Notes: generated from the sequence alone by a model not told the origin. 64,000 nt of DNA from Lysobacter defluvii IMMIB APB-9 = DSM 18482 (GCF_000423325.1 NZ_AUHT01000006.1:1-64000), one strand, 5' to 3'. Positions 1 to 9,201 are shown, counted from the first letter of the stretch. Program-made: numbers and translations.

Positions 1-88
1 ATCAAGACCAGGTGGTTGATAGGCTGGGTGTGTAAGTACAGCAATGTATTGAGCTAACCAGTACTAATGATCCGTGCGGCTTGACCAT
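1..88 (+). rRNA. rrl: 23S ribosomal RNA, 3' end (partial)
   Basis: The first bases match the conserved 3' end of bacterial 23S rRNA, including the GTACTAATGA...CCGTG..GGCTTGACC segment. The end is placed by comparison with the E. coli terminus (GGCUUAACCUU). The rest of the gene and its promoter lie outside the window. The 110-base spacer to the 5S gene contains no tRNA. Confidence 0.95.
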
Positions 89-197
89 ATAACCTCAAGT
101 GGCCTTGGACTCGACGATACGTCGGAGCATTCCAGGCACACTCGCTCGCTACGTCCCAACCCAATGCCAGTCCGCGCAAACGCGCGACTGCAACAGC

Positions 198-315
198 TTG
201 CTCAGTGACAATGGCTGTGTGGAACCACCCGATCCCATCCCGAACTCGGAAGTGAAACGCACACGCGCCGATGGTAGTGTGGGTCTCCCATGCGAGAGTA
301 GGTCATCGCTGAGCA
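198..315 (+). rRNA. rrf: 5S ribosomal RNA
   Basis: It contains the conserved 5S core (CCGATCCCATCCCGAACTCG and GAAAC..CGCCGATGGTAGT). The two ends pair through GCTCAG near the start and CTGAGC near the end. The length of about 118 nt is normal. Ends are set by the terminal helix and may be off by a few bases. It closes the rRNA operon and is followed directly by a strong terminator. Confidence 0.95.
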
Positions 316-324
316 TTTACACCG

Positions 325-362
325 CAAGGCCGGTCCCCACAAGGGACCGGCCTTGTTCTTTT
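325..362 (+). terminator. rRNA operon intrinsic terminator
   Basis: A perfect 13-bp stem (325-337 with 343-355) with a 5-nt loop is followed by TTCTTTT. It sits ten bases after the 5S gene and is the clear end of the rRNA operon. Confidence 0.93.
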
Positions 363-512
363 GCGCGGGCAAAAGTCCCGCAAGGGGTGCCGCGATCAGC
401 GCGCCGCGACCGCTGCACTAAGTGGCGCCACTGCTTGGGAGCGCTGCTGCTTGGTGGGGGACGGCTCGGGACCACGCCGCGGCATTGCGGGTTACGTACG
501 ACTCGTGGACAA

Positions 513-537
513 GAAAAAGCCGGCGCTTGGCCGGCTC
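513..537 (-). terminator. Terminator of the rpiA transcript
   Basis: Read on the minus strand, AGCCGG (536-531) pairs with CCGGCT (523-518) across a 7-nt loop and runs into TTTTTC. It lies 28 bases past the rpiA stop. The bases between it and the rRNA terminator show no gene on either strand. Confidence 0.8.
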
Positions 538-564
538 TCTCGTGCTGCAGGCTGGGGAGCGCGG

Positions 565-1227
565 TTACAGGACCCGCGGCGGCTCCCCGCCCACGATGAC
601 CACGTCCGCCGGGCGCCTGGCGAACAGTCCCACGCTGACGACTCCGGGGATCTGGTTGATCTGCTGCTCCATCCTGACCGGGTCGGTGATGGACAGCCCG
701 TGGACGTCGAGGATCCAGTTCCCGTTGTCGGTCACCACGCCCTGGCCTTCGCTGGCCTGTCGCCAGACTGGCTGGCCGGCGGTCATGGCGATCAGCTCGC
801 GCGCGACCAGGCTGCGCGCCATCGGCACGACCTCGACCGGCAGCGGGAAACGGCCGAGTACGTCGACCTGCTTGGACGGGTCGACGATGCACACGAAGGT
901 CTTGCTGGCTTCGGCGATGATCTTCTCGCGGGTAAGCGCCGCGCCACCGCCCTTGATCAGGCGGCGCTGCGGATCGCACTCGTCCGCGCCGTCGACGTAG
1001 AGCGCCAGCGGACCCGTGGCATTGAGGTCGAGGACATCGATTCCCACGGCACGCAAGCGTTCGGAGCTCTGCTCCGAGCTCGAGACCGCGCCGGCGATGC
1101 GGTCGCGGACGCGTCCGAGCGCCTCGATGAAGTAGGCGACGGTGGAACCGGTACCGACGCCGACGATGCTGCCGTCGGTGACGTACTCGATGGCCTTCTC
1201 GGCGGCCAGCCGCTTGGCTTCGGACAT
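565..1227 (-). CDS. rpiA: Ribose-5-phosphate isomerase A
   Basis: RpiA interconverts ribose 5-phosphate and ribulose 5-phosphate in the cytoplasmic non-oxidative pentose phosphate pathway. The 220-residue product has the family hallmarks: the N-terminal phosphate-binding GVGTGSTV (about residues 23-30), the catalytic DGADE (about 84-88), [11 protein letters not shown] (about 95-105), and the C-terminal [17 protein letters not shown] segment. Length matches the family (about 219). It is last in a minus-strand run with the EVE-domain and 5-formyl-THF cyclo-ligase genes, 3 bp after the former, and has its own terminator. Transketolase of the same pathway is encoded elsewhere in this window. Confidence 0.97.
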   Translation of the reverse strand: MSEAKRLAAEKAIEYVTDGSIVGVGTGSTVAYFIEALGRVRDRIAGAVSSSEQSSERLRAVGIDVLDLNATGPLALYVDGADECDPQRRLIKGGGAALTREKIIAEASKTFVCIVDPSKQVDVLGRFPLPVEVVPMARSLVARELIAMTAGQPVWRQASEGQGVVTDNGNWILDVHGLSITDPVRMEQQINQIPGVVSVGLFARRPADVVIVGGEPPRVL

Positions 1228-1230
1228 GGG

Positions 1231-1704
<474 letters not shown>

Positions 1705-1706
1705 CG

Positions 1707-2297
1707 TCACTCTTGGAACAGGTGGGTGGCGCCCTCGGTGCAGGCCGCGTCCAGGCCCACGTCCCACTCGGCGACGGGTACCTGGTCGACCTGCTGGAGG
1801 TCGAACGCGGCGCCGACGAGCCAGGGCGGTCCGGCTCGCCCGCTGCGGTAGGCGAAGCTGCGATCGTACCAGCCGCCTCCCATCCCGAGCCGGTTGCCGG
1901 AGCGGTCGAAGCCGACCAGCGGCAGCACGACGAGCGACATCCGGTCCGCGTCGAGCGTGGAGGACGGCTCCAGGTCGGGCTCGGGGATTCCGTAGCGGTT
2001 GGTGACCAGCGGATCGCCGGGCCTCCAGGGTGCGAAGCGCAGCGTGCGGTCGTGGAGCACCGGCAGGCAGTAGATGCAGCCGGGCGGAAGGCGGAGCTGC
2101 CAGGCGTGCAGGCCGATCTCCCCGTCCATCGCCCAGTAGCCGGCGACGTAGCCTTCGGCCGGGGCGAACGGCAGTGCAAGGAGCCGGTCGGCGAGTCGTT
2201 CGGCGGCGGCGATCCGGCGCGGGGCCGGGAGCTCGCGGCGGGCCTGCCGCAGCGCGGCACGCATCAGGCTGCAGCGCTCATCGCGCGATTGGGTCAT
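1707..2297 (-). CDS. 5-formyltetrahydrofolate cyclo-ligase
   Basis: This enzyme converts 5-formyl-THF to 5,10-methenyl-THF with ATP, recycling a storage/inhibitory folate. The 196-residue protein has the family features: an Arg/Ala-rich N-terminal helix, VLPLVGFDRSGNRLGMGGGW (about 127-146; the glycine-rich ATP/phosphate loop) and YDRSF just after it. It lies directly downstream of the 6S RNA gene, the conserved ssrS-cyclo-ligase arrangement of gammaproteobacteria (ygfA in E. coli), so it is probably transcribed by read-through from 6S or zapA. A second in-frame ATG 33 bases on is also possible as start. Confidence 0.93.
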   Translation of the reverse strand: MTQSRDERCSLMRAALRQARRELPAPRRIAAAERLADRLLALPFAPAEGYVAGYWAMDGEIGLHAWQLRLPPGCIYCLPVLHDRTLRFAPWRPGDPLVTNRYGIPEPDLEPSSTLDADRMSLVVLPLVGFDRSGNRLGMGGGWYDRSFAYRSGRAGPPWLVGAAFDLQQVDQVPVAEWDVGLDAACTEGATHLFQE

Positions 2298-2371
2298 CGG
2301 ATCGCCTCCGGCACCGGGCGCGGAAAAGCAGACGGCGGTACCGACCCGTGGCCCGTACCGCCGCTATGAAT

Positions 2372-2561
2372 GCTGAGGTCCTCCGCCGATGGCGATGCGT
2401 ACGAACGACCTTGAACCCGAGGTTCAGGTGGGAATGCGTGGGGGCTTTCGGGCTTTCCGCACGTGGCGGACTTGCGCTCCCGGCCTGCACTGCATCCCCG
2501 AGGTCGCTGTTAAGGGACAAGGCGAATGTTGCGTACGCCGTCGTCCACAGCAGAGGACTTG
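2372..2561 (-). ncRNA. ssrS: 6S RNA
   Basis: 6S RNA mimics an open promoter and sequesters sigma70 RNA polymerase. On the minus strand the region holds the highly conserved 3' segment (CATTCCCACCTGAACC, 2433-2418, then GGGTTCAAGG, 2415-2406). The ends pair in a terminal helix: TCCTCTGCTG at 2557-2548 with CGGCGGAGGA at 2393-2384. A TATACT -10 element lies 6-8 bases upstream of the predicted start. The position between zapA and the formyl-THF cyclo-ligase gene is the conserved ssrS locus. Ends are estimated from pairing to within about 5 nt. It fills most of the 328-base gap between the two coding genes. Confidence 0.93.
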
Positions 2562-2567
2562 GAACGA

Positions 2568-2573
2568 AGTATA
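2568..2573 (-). promoter_or_regulatory. -10 element of the 6S RNA promoter
   Basis: TATACT on the minus strand, placed so that transcription would begin near 2561, the base of the 6S terminal helix. I see no convincing -35 hexamer 16-18 bases upstream. Confidence 0.6.
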
Positions 2574-2625
2574 CCGGGGTCCGCGCGGGGTACCAGTACC
2601 GTGGCGTGTGGTAGTCGGGCGGGGT

Positions 2626-2916
2626 TCAAGCGAGCGCGGAGTCGAGCAGCTGCTGCATGCGTCCCAGCGTGCTCGCCAGTTCACGCTCCTGCTTGGCCTC
2701 CTGCTGGCGCGCCTGCTGTACTTCGTGCGCGAAGTTCAGTGCGGCGAGGACGGCGACGCGGTCCAGCGCGGCCATGCGGTTGTTCCCGCGGATCTCGCGC
2801 ATGCGCGCATCCAGCAGCCGGGCCGCCGCGAGCAGGCCGTCCTGCTCGTCGGGCGCGCAGCCGACGGTGTACTCGCGATCGAGGAGCCGCACGCTGACGG
2901 GGATCGTGTTGCTCAC
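2626..2916 (-). CDS. zapA: Cell division protein ZapA
   Basis: ZapA binds FtsZ and bundles protofilaments in the cytosolic Z-ring. The 96-residue product has the ZapA pattern: N-terminal PVSVRLLDREYTVGCAPDE (the globular domain), then GNNRMAALDRVAVLAALNFAHE leading into a C-terminal Gln/Glu/Arg coiled coil. The start is GTG, because sequence before it is not ZapA-like and the GTG overlaps the stop of the upstream coiled-coil gene in a GTGA junction. It is followed by 6S RNA as in other gammaproteobacteria. The gene pair suggests coordinated production of two Z-ring factors. Confidence 0.93.
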   Translation of the reverse strand: MSNTIPVSVRLLDREYTVGCAPDEQDGLLAAARLLDARMREIRGNNRMAALDRVAVLAALNFAHEVQQARQQEAKQERELASTLGRMQQLLDSALA

Positions 2917-3134
2917 GTGTTCTGCTCCAGGGACTTGAGGCGGTCGATCATGGCCTCGACGCGGACCCGCGCCTGCTCGTTCTTGGCCAGCAGGCCGGCG
3001 CGCTCGGCGGCCAGCGACTCGTGCTGCTGCCGCAGGATGCGGTTCTCCTCCTGCAGGCGCCGGTTCCGCTCCGCGAGCTGCTCCACGCGGGCCAGCAGGG
3101 ACTGCATCTGCTCGAGCAACTGGGACGCTTCCAT
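2913..3134 (-). CDS. Small coiled-coil protein, TIGR02449/ZapB-like
   Basis: A 73-residue protein that is almost entirely coiled coil (LLEQMQSLLARVEQLAERNR, then NRILRQQHESL), with no signal peptide or membrane segment. This size and placement upstream of zapA match the TIGR02449 family, which resembles ZapB, the coiled-coil partner of ZapA that stabilises the Z-ring. Translational coupling with zapA through a 4-base overlap supports a role in division; the function is inferred from family and context only. Confidence 0.85.
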   Translation of the reverse strand: MEASQLLEQMQSLLARVEQLAERNRRLQEENRILRQQHESLAAERAGLLAKNEQARVRVEAMIDRLKSLEQNT

Positions 3135-3233
3135 CGCCGCACGATAGCAGAGGCCGGGAGCCGGTCAAGCGGCGGCAACGCAGGCACGGCGTGCCGTTGC
3201 TAGACTGGCTGCTTTCCCCCGAGGACCTTGTCC

Positions 3234-3791
3234 GTGCCCCACGAACCCACCCCGGAACTCCCCGAACTGGCCGACGTCCAGGCCGCGCTGGACCGGCTGC
3301 AGCCGGGCTTCGTCGCGCCGGAAGTCCATGGGGCGCTGTGCGGCTGGATCGCCGGCGGCGGTGGGGCGGTGGCCGACTGGCCGGCGCGGGTCCTGGCCGA
3401 CGACACCCTGGCGGCACCGGCCGAGGGGAGCGTGCTGGACCGGCTCCGCATCGCCAGCCAGGCGCAGATGGAGGACCGCGGCTTCGACTTCAACCTGCTG
3501 CTGCCGGACTCGGGTGCATCGCTGCTGGAGCGCAGCGGCGCACTGTTCGACTGGTGCCGCGGGCTGCTGGGTGGCTTCGGCCTGGCCGCGGGCGCCAACC
3601 CGCCGCTGTCGGAGGAAGCGACCGAGGCGCTCGGCGACCTTGCCAAGCTCGCGCAGGCCCAGCCGCAGGAGGAGGGCGACGAGGAGGACGAGCAGGCCCT
3701 CGCCGAGATCGAGGAGTTCGTGCGGGTGGCCACGCTGCTCCTGCACGGGGACTGCGTGCTGGCGGTCCGCCACCGCAAGAGCCTGAACTGA
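3234..3791 (+). CDS. UPF0149 (YgfB/YecA) family protein
   Basis: A 185-residue all-helical UPF0149 protein of unknown biochemical role. It has the family's HGALCGWIAGGG (about 34-45), SGALFDWCRGLLGGFGLA (about 101-118) and an acidic stretch EEGDEEDEQALAEIEEF (about 146-162) before the C-terminal helix. The GTG at 3234 is preferred because GAGGA lies 8 bases upstream; a TTG two codons earlier is too close to that ribosome site. Its stop overlaps the pepP start by one base (TGATG), the same ygfB-pepP order as in enterobacteria, so the two are probably coupled. The gene is divergent from the zapA operon. Confidence 0.9.
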   Translation: MPHEPTPELPELADVQAALDRLQPGFVAPEVHGALCGWIAGGGGAVADWPARVLADDTLAAPAEGSVLDRLRIASQAQMEDRGFDFNLLLPDSGASLLERSGALFDWCRGLLGGFGLAAGANPPLSEEATEALGDLAKLAQAQPQEEGDEEDEQALAEIEEFVRVATLLLHGDCVLAVRHRKSLN

Positions 3792-5119
3792 TGCCCGCCC
3801 CGCTGAAGATGCCGGCCAGCGCGCACGCGCGGCGGCGGCGCCAGCTGATGCGGATGGCGGGCGACGACGCGATCGTGATCGTGCCCGCCGCGCCCGAGCG
3901 CATCCGCAGCCGGGACACGCACCACCCGTACCGGCAGGACTCCGACCTGCTGTACCTGACCGGCTTCCTCGAGCCCGAGGCGGTGCTGGTCCTGGTCCCC
4001 GGCCGTGCGCACGGCGAGGCGATCCTGTTCTGCCGCGAGCGCGACCCCGCGCGCGAGGCCTGGGACGGTCCACGGGTCGGGCCGGAGGGCGCGGTCGAGG
4101 CGCTCGGCGTGGACGACGCCTACCCGATCAACGACCTCGACGACATCCTCCCCGGCCTGCTCGAAGGGCGGCGCCGGGTGTACTACCACTTCGGCCGCGA
4201 CGTCGAGTTCGACCTCAAGCTGATCGGCTGGGTCAACCGCGTGCGCGCGATGATGAAGATGGGCAACCGCCCACCGCACGAGTTCCTGGAGCTGGGGCAC
4301 CTGCTGGACGAGCAGCGCCTGTTCAAGGACCGCGACGAGCTGCGCTTCATGCGCCGGGCCGCGAAGATCAGCGTCGAAGCGCACGCCGCCGTGATGCGGG
4401 CGGTGCGCCCGGGCATGTACGAGTACGAGCTGCAGGCCGAGCTGGACTACGTGTTCCGCCGCAACGGCGCCGAGGCCGCCTACGGCAGCATCGTCGGGGC
4501 CGGCGCGAACGGTTGCGTGCTGCATTACGTCGCCAACCAGGACCGGATCGGCGCCTCCGACCTGGTGCTGGTCGATGCCGGGGCGGAGTACCGCGGCTAT
4601 GCCGCCGACATCACCCGCACCTTCCCCGCGAGCGGCCGGTTCACGAAGGAGCAGCGGGCGCTGCATGACGTCGTGCACGAGGCCCAGCGCATGGCCTTGG
4701 CGGAGTCACGCCCCGGCAATTCGTATGGGCGCGTCCACGACGCCGCGGTCGAGGCCCTCACCGAAGGGCTGCTGCGGCTGGGCCTGCTGAAGGGCACGCT
4801 GGAGCAGCGCATCGCCGACGGGGCGTACCGGCGCTTCTACCCGCACAAAACCGGGCACTGGATCGGCCTGGACGTGCACGACGTGGGCGAGTACCGGATC
4901 GACGGCGAGTCGCGCCTGATCGAGCCGGGGATGGTCTTCACCATCGAGCCGGGCCTGTACGTGCGTCCGGACGACACCTCGGTCGCCGCGAAATGGCGCG
5001 GCATCGGCATTCGCATCGAGGACGACGTGCTGATCACCCGCGACAGCCACGAGGTGCTGACCGAAGGGCTGGCCCGCAGCGCCGGGGAGATCGAGGACTA
5101 CATGGCCGGGGCACGCTGA
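3791..5119 (+). CDS. pepP: Xaa-Pro aminopeptidase (M24B)
   Basis: PepP removes N-terminal residues that precede proline in cytosolic peptides. The 442-residue length matches E. coli PepP (441). The N-terminal aminopeptidase-P domain has the DTHHPYRQDSDLLYLTGF segment. The C-terminal pita-bread domain has all dinuclear metal ligands: Asp in LVDAGAEYRGYAADITRTF, His in TGHWIGLDVHDVGE, and Glu in FTIEPGLY and GIRIEDDVL. The ATG overlaps the UPF0149 stop. A longer upstream reading frame exists but only shadows the preceding gene. It converges on pepQ, with a GGTACCGC/GCGGTACC inverted repeat (5142-5149 with 5162-5169) in between. Confidence 0.97.
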   Translation: MPAPLKMPASAHARRRRQLMRMAGDDAIVIVPAAPERIRSRDTHHPYRQDSDLLYLTGFLEPEAVLVLVPGRAHGEAILFCRERDPAREAWDGPRVGPEGAVEALGVDDAYPINDLDDILPGLLEGRRRVYYHFGRDVEFDLKLIGWVNRVRAMMKMGNRPPHEFLELGHLLDEQRLFKDRDELRFMRRAAKISVEAHAAVMRAVRPGMYEYELQAELDYVFRRNGAEAAYGSIVGAGANGCVLHYVANQDRIGASDLVLVDAGAEYRGYAADITRTFPASGRFTKEQRALHDVVHEAQRMALAESRPGNSYGRVHDAAVEALTEGLLRLGLLKGTLEQRIADGAYRRFYPHKTGHWIGLDVHDVGEYRIDGESRLIEPGMVFTIEPGLYVRPDDTSVAAKWRGIGIRIEDDVLITRDSHEVLTEGLARSAGEIEDYMAGAR

Positions 5120-5179
5120 CGGACCCCCGGCGCATGGCCGCGGTACCGCTCCGGGGTCGGCGCGGTACCAGCGAGCGGC

Positions 5180-6508
5180 TCAGTCCAGCGCGGCGAAGCC
5201 TTCGCGGGTCATGTTGACCGGATCGCCGTCGGTGCAGACCACCTCGTCCTCGATCCGGATCCCGCCATACGGACGCAGCGCGTCCACGCGGTCCCAGTTG
5301 ACCGCACCGGCATGCTCGCCTTCCGCCAATTCCTTCATCAGCAGCTCGGCGAAGTAGATGCCCGGCTCGATGGTCACCACCGCGCCCGGCTCCAGGCGGC
5401 GGGTCAGGCGCAGGTAGGGATGTCCGGCGGGCGGCTCGATCCGGCCGCCTTCCTCGGAGGCGAGGAAGCCGCCCACGTCATGCACCTGCAGGCCGATGTA
5501 GTGGCCGATGCCGTGGGGGAAGAACTTCGCGCTCACCCCCGTCTCCACCATGGATTCGGGCGCCATGTCGACGATCCCGGCCTGGTGGAGGATGGTGGCC
5601 ATCTCCAGGTGCGCGTGCAGGTGGACGTCGGCGTAGTCGGTGCCGGCGCGGACCCGGTCACAGATGCGCAGCTCGGCCGCGTCCACCTGCTCGATGAGTT
5701 GCTGGAACTCGCCCGTGGTGTCGTACGCGTGGGTGCGGGTGATGTCGCAGGCGTAGCCGTCGTGGCTGGCGCCGGCGTCGATCAGGAAGCTGCGGATCTC
5801 CCGCGGCGGCACGCGGTCGCGTTCGGTGTAGTGCAGGACCGCGGCGTGCTCGTTGAGGCCGACGATGTTGCCGTAGGGCAGGTCGTTCGCGTCCTGGCGC
5901 GCGGCCTGGCAGTAGGCCAGGTGGATGCCGAACTCGCTCGCGCCGGCGCGGAAGGCGCGCTCGGCGGCGCGGTGGGCGCGCACCCCGTGTTCGGTCGCGC
6001 GGCGCATCATCGCGATCTCGTAGTCGGTCTTCACCGCGCGGTGGTACTCGAGGTAATTGACCACCGCGGCCGGGTTGTTCGGGGTGTAGTCGCCGACCGC
6101 GCTGGACGCCTCGCCGAGGATGGCGCAGCGCCCGGCCTCCGCCGGCAGGTGCTGCAGCGCTTCTTCCGGCGTGCGGATGACCACGACGTCGAAGTGCTCG
6201 ACCCAGTAGCCCGACGGCGCGTCCGGGACCACGTGCCAGTAGTCGTAGGGCTGCAGGTAGAGGATCTTCGGGCGTTCGCCCGGGGTGTAGACAAGCCAGC
6301 TCCCCGGGTTGCGGACCAGCGGCGCCCACGCCTTGAACTGCGGGTTGACCGCGTACGGGTAATCGCGGTCGTCGAACAGGTGGTAGTGGATCGTGCCGCT
6401 CGGCACCAGCAGGTGGGCGAAGCCGCCGCGCTCCAGGGCGCGTTCGGCGAGCGACTGCATGCGCGCGAGGTGGGCCGGGTAGGTCGATGCGAGGTCCTGG
6501 GTGGACAT
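5180..6508 (-). CDS. pepQ: Xaa-Pro dipeptidase (PepQ-type, M24B)
   Basis: This prolidase hydrolyses dipeptides with C-terminal proline. At 442 residues it matches E. coli PepQ (443). The catalytic domain contains the metal ligands in FLIDAGASHDGYACDITRTH, HGIGHYIGLQVHDVGG, TIEPGIYF and GIRIEDEVV. The PepQ-type insertion (GGFLASEEGGRIEPPAGHPY) between the His and Glu motifs separates it from PepP. The start at 6508 gives MSTQDLASTYPAHLARMQ, typical of PepQ; an upstream ATG adds 9 unconserved residues. Two M24 proline peptidases converge here, which is unusual as local layout but not functionally odd. Confidence 0.95.
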   Translation of the reverse strand: MSTQDLASTYPAHLARMQSLAERALERGGFAHLLVPSGTIHYHLFDDRDYPYAVNPQFKAWAPLVRNPGSWLVYTPGERPKILYLQPYDYWHVVPDAPSGYWVEHFDVVVIRTPEEALQHLPAEAGRCAILGEASSAVGDYTPNNPAAVVNYLEYHRAVKTDYEIAMMRRATEHGVRAHRAAERAFRAGASEFGIHLAYCQAARQDANDLPYGNIVGLNEHAAVLHYTERDRVPPREIRSFLIDAGASHDGYACDITRTHAYDTTGEFQQLIEQVDAAELRICDRVRAGTDYADVHLHAHLEMATILHQAGIVDMAPESMVETGVSAKFFPHGIGHYIGLQVHDVGGFLASEEGGRIEPPAGHPYLRLTRRLEPGAVVTIEPGIYFAELLMKELAEGEHAGAVNWDRVDALRPYGGIRIEDEVVCTDGDPVNMTREGFAALD

Positions 6509-6579
6509 GGCGATCCTCGGTTGGGGATGGCCCATTGTCTCCCTCCCGCGCACTCGGCGTCAGGGGCCGAACGGCACGG

Positions 6580-6933
6580 TCAGCCGCTGCCGCGCTCGAT
6601 CCACGCCTGCAGGCGCCTGCGCTGTCCGGGCGGCAGGTGGATGAAGTGCAGGCCGGCCCAGGTCCGGCCCTGCACGGCGTCGGGGTCCAGCCACAGCACC
6701 TGTGCACCCACCTGCACCGGGTCGTTCCCCGGGGCCACGGACGACAGGTCGAACCGGAGCTGGTAGAGCGCGTCGGCACGCAGCTGCCCGTCCACCAGCA
6801 GCAGCATCCCGCTCTCGGACAGGTTCCCGATCCGGCCCACCACCTTGCCGGTCATGCAGTCGGTCACCTCGACCCGCCCCTCGACGTCGCGGCGCGGCTT
6901 GTGCCGGCGGCTGCGGAAGTCCACATCGCTCAT
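6580..6933 (-). CDS. PilZ domain protein (putative c-di-GMP receptor)
   Basis: A 117-residue single PilZ domain. It has the two c-di-GMP signature parts: RHKPR (an RxxxR motif, about residues 9-13) and NLSESGM (N/DxSxxG, about 36-42), then beta strands ending in VQGRTWAGLHFIHL. PilZ domains bind cyclic di-GMP and transmit the signal to a partner. Its ATG overlaps the stop of the upstream DUF1631 gene (ATGA), so the two proteins are probably made together and may act together. The window also encodes EAL and HD-GYP proteins and type IV pilus assembly proteins, common contexts for such receptors. Confidence 0.9.
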   Translation of the reverse strand: MSDVDFRSRRHKPRRDVEGRVEVTDCMTGKVVGRIGNLSESGMLLLVDGQLRADALYQLRFDLSSVAPGNDPVQVGAQVLWLDPDAVQGRTWAGLHFIHLPPGQRRRLQAWIERGSG

Positions 6934-9140
6934 GGCGCACCCTCCACGCCGCTGGTACCGGGCTCCGCCTCGGCGCCGGCCGGCTGCAGGCTGGCGACCA
7001 TCGCGCGCCAGGCATGGTCCAGCACGTCCAGCGGATGCTCGCCCAGCAACCGGGCACTGCCGGAGGCGAGCATGCGCGCCAGCTCGGACATGTTGCCGGC
7101 CGGCACCCGGGACGGTGGCTGGCCACGGACATTGAGCAGCAGCACGCGCCCGCTGTCCGCGCCGCGCCAAACCAGGCGCAGGCGCTGCAGGCCGCCCGGG
7201 AGGTCGCCGGCGTCGAATTCCAGCCACTGCCCGTCGGGCAGCGCGGCAAGGCGTGACTCCCACTCCTGTTCGCCCCTGCGGCGCCCGGGGTTTGCCGCGT
7301 GCGCCTGCGGCCCGGGCTCGTCGCCGCGGTCGCCCAGGCGGCTGCGTTCCTTCATCTCCAGTGCCAGCTCCGTGCGCGACGCCGCGTCGGCGTCGGGGTT
7401 GCCGGTGCCGGTCAGGTAGCCGGCGATCGCCGCCGCCTGCTCCGGGTGGTATCCGATCAGCCCCAGGGCCTCGCGGATGCGCAGGGAATGTTCGGGCCCG
7501 GCCGGCTCAGCGTCGTGGAGCGCCCTGGTAATGGCGGCGGTGGTTTCCATGTGCGCGTGCCACTGCTCGGACGTGGTGCCGTGGCGCAGCGCCACCATCG
7601 CCAGGGCGTCCGTCCAGGGCTGCTCGAGCAGGCTGCGGACGAAGCGCGGCAGGTTCCGCTCGCCCAGCGTCCACTCCAGCGCGGTCGCGGCGCTGCGGCG
7701 AGCGGACAGGAGCCGCTCGCGGCCCCGGGCGGCCTCCACGTTGCGGCGCTCGGCGATCTCGGCGCGGCGCAGCGCGGCCTGCAGCGGTTCCTCGAGGGCG
7801 GCCCAGGCTTCCTCGAAGGTCTCCGGCTCGTGCGGATACTGCATCGCCAGTTCACGCACGACTTCCTGCATGCGCTCCAGCAGCTGCGGGTCCAGGCCTT
7901 CGCTGCCGTGGTAGGCGGCGGCGGACTCGGCGACCGTCGCCAGCAACTTGCGCTGCGGGGCGGAGGGGCGGACGAGGAAGCCGGGGTCGCGCACCGCGAG
8001 CCGCAGCAGCGGCATCTGCAGGCCGGCGAGCAGCGTATGTGCCGAGGGGTGGACGCGATCCAGCAGTCGCATGTACAGGTCCCCGAACAGGGCCAGCGAG
8101 TCCGCCTGCTCGTCGCCGGGGACCGCGTCGGTGCCCAGCCGTTGCGCCTGTTCGTGCACCGCCTGCCGCAGCCGCGCCGTCGAGCGGGCGACCACCGGCC
8201 CGACCTGCAGCGCGGCCAGCACGTTGTCCAGCTCCTGTGCGCCGAGCACCGGCGGCGGGACGCGGTCGGCGTTGCCGGAAAGGCGCGAGAGCAGGTAGCG
8301 GCGTTCGGCCATCCACTGCCGCATCTGTGCCAGGCGGCGGTCCTCGGCGAGCGCGGCCGTTTCCGGCGACGGCGTGGTGGCGGACCCCGCCGGTGCGCGA
8401 GGAGCCCGCGTGGGCGGGGCCGCCGAGGCGGGACGTGGCCGCAGCGGCACGTAGGTCAGCCCCGGCAGCACGCCGGCCCGGTCCAGTACGGCGTTCATCG
8501 AATCGGCCATGGCCGGGAAGTCCGCCAGCCCTTCGGTCTCGAACGCACGCAGCAGCACCTTGCGCGCGTCGTCGTCCAGCTTCAGCTCGGTCGCGGCGGT
8601 CAGCACCGCCTGCGCCAGCGCACGCGCGCCAACGGGGAGGCGGGCGGCGGTGAAGGCCGGGGCGGCGGCGAGCACGCCGAAGCGCTGCCCCAGCAACAGC
8701 AGCGGAAGCCCGGCCCTGGCCTCCTGCCGGCGGCCGAGTTCGTCCAGCAGCCCGGCCTCGTCGAGTTCGGTCTCCTCCACCAGGCGCAGGTCGAGCGGCG
8801 CGGCCTTCACTTGGGCCGGTGCGGGTACGTGTACCGGCGGAGGGGGGGGATCACGCAGCGCTTCCAGCGTGTCGCGCAGGTCCGACAGCAACCGCGGCAG
8901 CAGCCGCAGGCGGTTGTCGACCAGGCGCTGGAGGTTGCCGTGCCAGTGCGCTTCCAGGATCGCGCCGGTGGAGACCTGGGCCCGGTGGTGCAGTTGCCGC
9001 TGGGTCGCCACCAGCGTCGCCTCGATCCGCCGTCCCAGTTCCAGCGCCAGGTGCGCGTGCAGCGCGTCGACCGCGACGCGCACCCCGGGCGGCAGCCGGG
9101 ACGGTGCAACGTCGCGGGGGCTGGAGGGAGCTGGCGGCAT
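6930..9140 (-). CDS. DUF1631 family protein
   Basis: A 736-residue, largely helical, Ala/Arg/Leu-rich protein with no signal peptide or transmembrane segment. Its N-terminal QRLVDNRLRLLPRLLSDL region and the long C-terminal domain ending in RGQPPSRVPAGNMSELARML match the DUF1631 family, which is found in beta- and gammaproteobacteria and has no established function. The central region (about 230-260) is a Pro/Ala-rich linker. Its overlap with a PilZ gene makes a c-di-GMP-linked role plausible, but that is inference. The start is an ATG after a 61-base gap from hemW. Confidence 0.85.
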   Translation of the reverse strand: MPPAPSSPRDVAPSRLPPGVRVAVDALHAHLALELGRRIEATLVATQRQLHHRAQVSTGAILEAHWHGNLQRLVDNRLRLLPRLLSDLRDTLEALRDPPPPPVHVPAPAQVKAAPLDLRLVEETELDEAGLLDELGRRQEARAGLPLLLLGQRFGVLAAAPAFTAARLPVGARALAQAVLTAATELKLDDDARKVLLRAFETEGLADFPAMADSMNAVLDRAGVLPGLTYVPLRPRPASAAPPTRAPRAPAGSATTPSPETAALAEDRRLAQMRQWMAERRYLLSRLSGNADRVPPPVLGAQELDNVLAALQVGPVVARSTARLRQAVHEQAQRLGTDAVPGDEQADSLALFGDLYMRLLDRVHPSAHTLLAGLQMPLLRLAVRDPGFLVRPSAPQRKLLATVAESAAAYHGSEGLDPQLLERMQEVVRELAMQYPHEPETFEEAWAALEEPLQAALRRAEIAERRNVEAARGRERLLSARRSAATALEWTLGERNLPRFVRSLLEQPWTDALAMVALRHGTTSEQWHAHMETTAAITRALHDAEPAGPEHSLRIREALGLIGYHPEQAAAIAGYLTGTGNPDADAASRTELALEMKERSRLGDRGDEPGPQAHAANPGRRRGEQEWESRLAALPDGQWLEFDAGDLPGGLQRLRLVWRGADSGRVLLLNVRGQPPSRVPAGNMSELARMLASGSARLLGEHPLDVLDHAWRAMVASLQPAGAEAEPGTSGVEGAP

Positions 9141-9201
9141 CAGGACGTGGATCCGGTAGTCATCAGGTACAGATCGGCAGCTGCGGCGGAAGCTTTAGCC
9201 G

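Noticed and set aside
5142-5169. GGTACCGC/GCGGTACC inverted repeat between pepP and pepQ as a terminator
   Set aside because: The loop is 12 bases and no T-tract follows on either strand, so it is only noted in the pepP entry.
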